Part shown: positions 13,849-16,594 of the stretch, one piece after another
Layout: each line of letters begins with the position of its first letter
Numbering within the stretch: the first letter of the stretch is position 1
Source of the DNA: Clostridia bacterium
GTDB taxonomy: Bacteria; Bacillota_A; Clostridia; Christensenellales; Aristaeellaceae
NCBI GenBank assembly: GCA_017481065.1
Contig: JAFUPT010000180.1
Coordinates: 1-16,594 of the forward strand
Direction of reading: 5' to 3'
Length of the DNA: 16,594 nucleotides
Translations under genes and position numbers: made by a program
The notes under the pieces: generated by a model
Database searches by the model: none
What the model saw: only the letters and a program-made list of their open reading frames with translations
What the model was told of the DNA's origin: nothing

Positions 13849-15532
13849 ACTCTGCTGCCGCTGTTTTCTTATCCTTGATCACGGAAAGTATCGTCTCTAC
13901 GGCCACCCAGGCAGACAATACGAACAGGACAAAAGAAACAACCGGAACGGCCGCATTGCCTTTCTTCTGTACCCAACCCTCATAAATCATGCTGATCAAC
14001 GCCCAATTCGACATGACAAACATAAAAATCGCAGGAATCAGAGGGACGAGAAACACCTTGGAATTCTTCTTCGAATGATACAGCCAGATGGTAACGCCGA
14101 CAAGCGCCAGCGCCGCGAGCAGCTGGTTGGATGCGCCGAAAAGATTCCAGAAAATCTTCCACGCAGGGACATCGCCGCTCGTCTGGAAGATAAAGAACAC
14201 GGGAACACCCGCCGTCAAGGCAGTGCCAAGGATGATACCCTTCTTATCCTTCCAGCCGGTCAGCTCCTGAATGATGTAGCGTCCGAGGCGGGTGCATACA
14301 TCCAGCGTGTCATAAACAAAGGTTGTGAACGCCATCAGGCCGAAACTCACGCCGAATACCGCAGGAATACCGATCAGCTCCATGAAACTGCCGATACCCG
14401 ATGCATAAATGAAGTTCGGCGCTTTCGAAATCATTTCCGAATCCTTGGACAGGATCATGACGCACACGATAGAGATGACCGCTACCATGCCCTCCAGCAG
14501 CATTGCGCCGTAGCCAACGGGTTTCGCGTCCGTCTCCCGGTTCAACTGCTTGCTGGATGTGCCGGAGGATACCAGCGCATGGAAACCCGAGCAAGCGCCG
14601 CACGCTATGGTAATAAACAGCACGGGGAACATATTGTTCATCAGGTTATCATCCTGCACCATGGGCATGAATGCGGGATAGCTTACCTCATATCCGCCGA
14701 AGGCTACGCCAATCGCTGCGACAAACAGGGCAACATAAAGAAAGTATCCTCCCAAAGCACCCCGGGGCTGCAGCAGCAGCCACATGGGAACCATCGCCGC
14801 TATCAGGCAATATGCCAGAATAATAATGCACCAGATCTTCTGCTCCATGGCAACATCAACAACCGGCAGTGCCAGGGGCATATACTTGCCGGCCCAGATC
14901 GCAACGCATACGAGGGGGAGGAAAATGGCAACCGCCACGCCTTCCTTCACCTTGGCAAATTTCATCAGCAATCCCATCAGGATCGGGAGAACCAGATACA
15001 TCAAGGAAGAACTCGCGATTGCCGCGCCGGCAACATTCTCGCCATTTTCAAGCGTAACCGTTCCAACAAAGGAGGCAGCAGTGGTATCCGTAAAAGCTAC
15101 GATGACGTATACCAGGCATATCCAGATAAACGCCATGAAGAGCAGCCATGCACGATGCGAAACATGCTGCTTTACCACTTCCGAGATGGAAGTTGCCTTA
15201 TGCCTGACCGACGCAACCAGACTGCCCATATCATGCACGCCGCCAATAAATACTGAGCCGATCAGAACCCACACCAGGGCGGGCACCCAGCCAAACAGGA
15301 TTGCCGCCTGAATGGGACCATTCACAGGGCCTGCAGCTGCGATGGCTGAAAAGTGCTGGCCCAGAAGCATACCTTTTTTGGCAGGAACATAGTCCACGCC
15401 GTCCTCCATTTCGTGGGAGGGAACAGGATTTTCATCCTTCAATTCAAAAACCTTTTTCGCAAGAAACTTGCCATAGGTAAGATAGCCTATAGTCAAAAAC
15501 AGCGCGCAACCTAAAACAATCAACAGTATCAT
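13847..15532 (-). CDS. CstA-family carbon starvation transporter
   Basis: A 561-residue polytopic membrane protein with more than a dozen hydrophobic segments. The N-terminal signature is clear: DYVPAKKGMLLGQHFSAIAA (47-66), then GPVNGPIQAAILFGW (68-82) and GSVFIGGVHDMG (92-103). Family members take up pyruvate (E. coli BtsT/YjiY, CstA) or have been linked to peptide use. The protein is shorter than the roughly 700-residue E. coli CstA and fits the shorter CstA form common in Bacillota. GAGGTGAGAA precedes ATG 15532. It lies downstream of the GGGtGRT-family gene on the same strand, but a terminator sits between them, and I could not identify a convincing promoter in the 15533-15610 gap. No LytS/LytT-type sensor pair is present in the window. 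Confidence 0.94.
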   Translation of the reverse strand: MILLIVLGCALFLTIGYLTYGKFLAKKVFELKDENPVPSHEMEDGVDYVPAKKGMLLGQHFSAIAAAGPVNGPIQAAILFGWVPALVWVLIGSVFIGGVHDMGSLVASVRHKATSISEVVKQHVSHRAWLLFMAFIWICLVYVIVAFTDTTAASFVGTVTLENGENVAGAAIASSSLMYLVLPILMGLLMKFAKVKEGVAVAIFLPLVCVAIWAGKYMPLALPVVDVAMEQKIWCIIILAYCLIAAMVPMWLLLQPRGALGGYFLYVALFVAAIGVAFGGYEVSYPAFMPMVQDDNLMNNMFPVLFITIACGACSGFHALVSSGTSSKQLNRETDAKPVGYGAMLLEGMVAVISIVCVMILSKDSEMISKAPNFIYASGIGSFMELIGIPAVFGVSFGLMAFTTFVYDTLDVCTRLGRYIIQELTGWKDKKGIILGTALTAGVPVFFIFQTSGDVPAWKIFWNLFGASNQLLAALALVGVTIWLYHSKKNSKVFLVPLIPAIFMFVMSNWALISMIYEGWVQKKGNAAVPVVSFVLFVLSAWVAVETILSVIKDKKTAAAE

Positions 15533-15613
15533 TTTCTCACCTCATGCAGCCGAGCCCTCCGCCCCATATTGGAACGCAGGCAAGACGCCCCTGGCCGCAT
15601 TCAAGCAATTAAG

Positions 15614-15637
15614 AAAAGCCCCATTTCTGGGGCTTTT
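15614..15637 (-). terminator. Intrinsic terminator of the GGGtGRT-family gene
   Basis: On the minus strand, AAAAGCCCC, loop AGAAAT and GGGGCTTTT (9 base pairs) followed by CTTAATT. It starts three bases after the stop codon, which makes the assignment to this gene secure. Confidence 0.85.
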
Positions 15638-15640
15638 GGC

Positions 15641-16594
15641 TTACTTGGAAACTTCCTCAACTGCTACTGCAACAGCAACGGTCATGCCGACCATGGGATT
15701 GTTGCCAGCGCCGATCAGGCCCATCATTTCAACGTGGGCAGGAACGGAGGAGGAGCCAGCGAACTGGGCGTCAGAGTGCATGCGGCCCATGGTATCGGTC
15801 ATGCCGTAGGAGGCGGGACCAGCTGCCATGTTGTCGGGATGCAGGGTACGGCCAGTGCCGCCGCCGGATGCTACGGAGAAGTACTTCTTGCCGGCTTCGG
15901 TCATTTCCTTCTTGTAGGTACCTGCGGTGGGATGCTGGAAGCGGGTGGGGTTGGTGGAGTTACCGGTGATGGAAACGCCAACCTTCTCATGCCACATGAT
16001 GGCAACGCCTTCGCGGACGTCGTCAGCGCCGTAGCACTTAACCTTTGCGCGCTCGCCGTTGGAGTAAGCGGTTTCCTTGACGATGGTCAGGGCATGATCT
16101 TCCTTGACGTCGTGGCCGAGGTAATCATACTTGGTCTCGACATAGGTGAAGCCGTTGATGCGGGAGATGATCATGGCGGCGTCCTTGCCCAGGCCGTTCA
16201 GGATAACGCGCAGGGGGTTCTTGCGAACCTTGTTGGCGTTGCGGGCGATACCGATAGCGCCTTCAGCGGCAGCGAAGGACTCGTGGCCTGCCAGGAAGCA
16301 GAAGCACTCGGTCTCTTCACGCAGCAGCATTGCGCCCAGGTTGCCGTGGCCGATACCAACCTGGCGCTGGTCAGCAACGGAGCCGGGGATGCAGAAAGCC
16401 TGCAGGCCTTCGCCGATGCACTCGGCAGCCTCAGCAGCAGTCTTAACGCCCTTCTTCAGAGCGATGGCAGCGCCGAGTTCATAAGCCCACTTGGCATTTT
16501 CGAAAGCGATGGGCTGGATGCCTTCAACGATCTTGTATGCATCGATGCCCTTGGAGTTGTTGTAAGCCTTCAGCTCCTCAAAATCCTTGAAGCC
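15641..16594 (-). CDS. GGGtGRT-family protein (5' end cut off)
   Basis: The frame is open from the stop at 15641 to the window edge (317 codons), and the translated edge region reads as normal protein (GFKDFEELKAYNNSKGIDAY and onward), so the start codon is outside the window. The defining motif GGGTGRTLHPDNMAAG is near the C-terminus, followed by the conserved SSSVPAHVEMMGLIGAGNNP. Other conserved-looking blocks are GIGHGNLGAMLLREETECFCFLAGHESFAAAEGAIG and NGLGKDAAMIISRINGF. There is no signal peptide or membrane segment in the visible part. The family (named for the motif) is found mainly in anaerobic Bacillota and has no assigned function that I know of. The glycine-rich motif recalls a nucleotide or cofactor loop, but that is speculation. 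Codon use looks strongly biased (GGC, AAG, ACC), which hints at high expression. Confidence 0.88.
   Translation of the reverse strand, partial: GFKDFEELKAYNNSKGIDAYKIVEGIQPIAFENAKWAYELGAAIALKKGVKTAAEAAECIGEGLQAFCIPGSVADQRQVGIGHGNLGAMLLREETECFCFLAGHESFAAAEGAIGIARNANKVRKNPLRVILNGLGKDAAMIISRINGFTYVETKYDYLGHDVKEDHALTIVKETAYSNGERAKVKCYGADDVREGVAIMWHEKVGVSITGNSTNPTRFQHPTAGTYKKEMTEAGKKYFSVASGGGTGRTLHPDNMAAGPASYGMTDTMGRMHSDAQFAGSSSVPAHVEMMGLIGAGNNPMVGMTVAVAVAVEEVSK

Noticed and set aside
13592..15256. A 554-codon plus-strand open frame overlapping the M20 peptidase gene and cstA
   Set aside because: It crosses a strong bidirectional terminator and is polar and Arg/His/Gln-rich, the typical antisense of a membrane-protein gene.
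16146..16330. Internal ATG at 16330 as the start of the GGGtGRT-family gene
   Set aside because: The frame continues upstream to the window edge with family-like protein, and no ribosome binding site precedes this ATG, so the gene is cut rather than starting here.

Overview
The window reads as a chromosomal segment of a GC-rich Bacillota (Firmicutes), most likely a gut-type member of Clostridia. The reasons are a T-box riboswitch in front of cysS, strong AGGAGG-type ribosome binding sites, sigma-A type TTGACA/TATAAT promoters in short AT-rich intergenic gaps, a GGGtGRT-family protein, and secreted proteins built from BIG2 domains and Cys-rich repeats. The assignment is an inference from gene content; there is no rRNA or other marker here. 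No mobile element, CRISPR array, tRNA or rRNA was seen, and no stretch longer than 300 bases lacks a gene or recognisable leader.

Layout. (1) 1-3414, minus strand: a tight four-gene operon in the order xpaC-like, telA-like, lemA-like, TPM-domain protein (the last cut by the window edge), with gaps of 15-22 bases and one candidate promoter ahead of the first gene. It looks like an envelope-associated module. (2) 3480-5173: divergent exodeoxyribonuclease III (minus) and inositol-monophosphatase-like phosphatase (plus). (3) 5194-6908: promoter, cysteine T-box leader, cysS and terminator. (4) 6960-10630, minus: a 1184-residue secreted protein with about 18 Cys-rich repeats followed by four 84-residue BIG2 domains, with its own promoter. 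(5) 10701-11870, minus: a secreted BIG2 plus YkuD L,D-transpeptidase with its own promoter and terminator. (6) 11922-13848: divergent HAD phosphatase (minus) and M20 metallopeptidase (plus), each with a well-formed promoter. (7) 13847-16594, minus: a CstA-family transporter and, upstream of it, a nearly complete GGGtGRT-family protein with its own terminator.

How the parts relate. Several genes act at or outside the membrane: the four-gene operon, the repeat protein, the L,D-transpeptidase and CstA. The repeat protein and the L,D-transpeptidase both carry BIG2 domains and share a 27-base stretch with one mismatch, which suggests exchange or a common origin of those domains. CysS is set up to respond to uncharged tRNA-Cys. 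The neighbouring repeat protein has close to 58 cysteines, so the two may be linked through cysteine demand, although they are on opposite strands and separately promoted. CstA and the M20 peptidase fit scavenging of pyruvate or peptides. The clearest less-described objects are the Cys-rich repeat protein, the xpaC-telA-lemA-TPM operon and the GGGtGRT protein.
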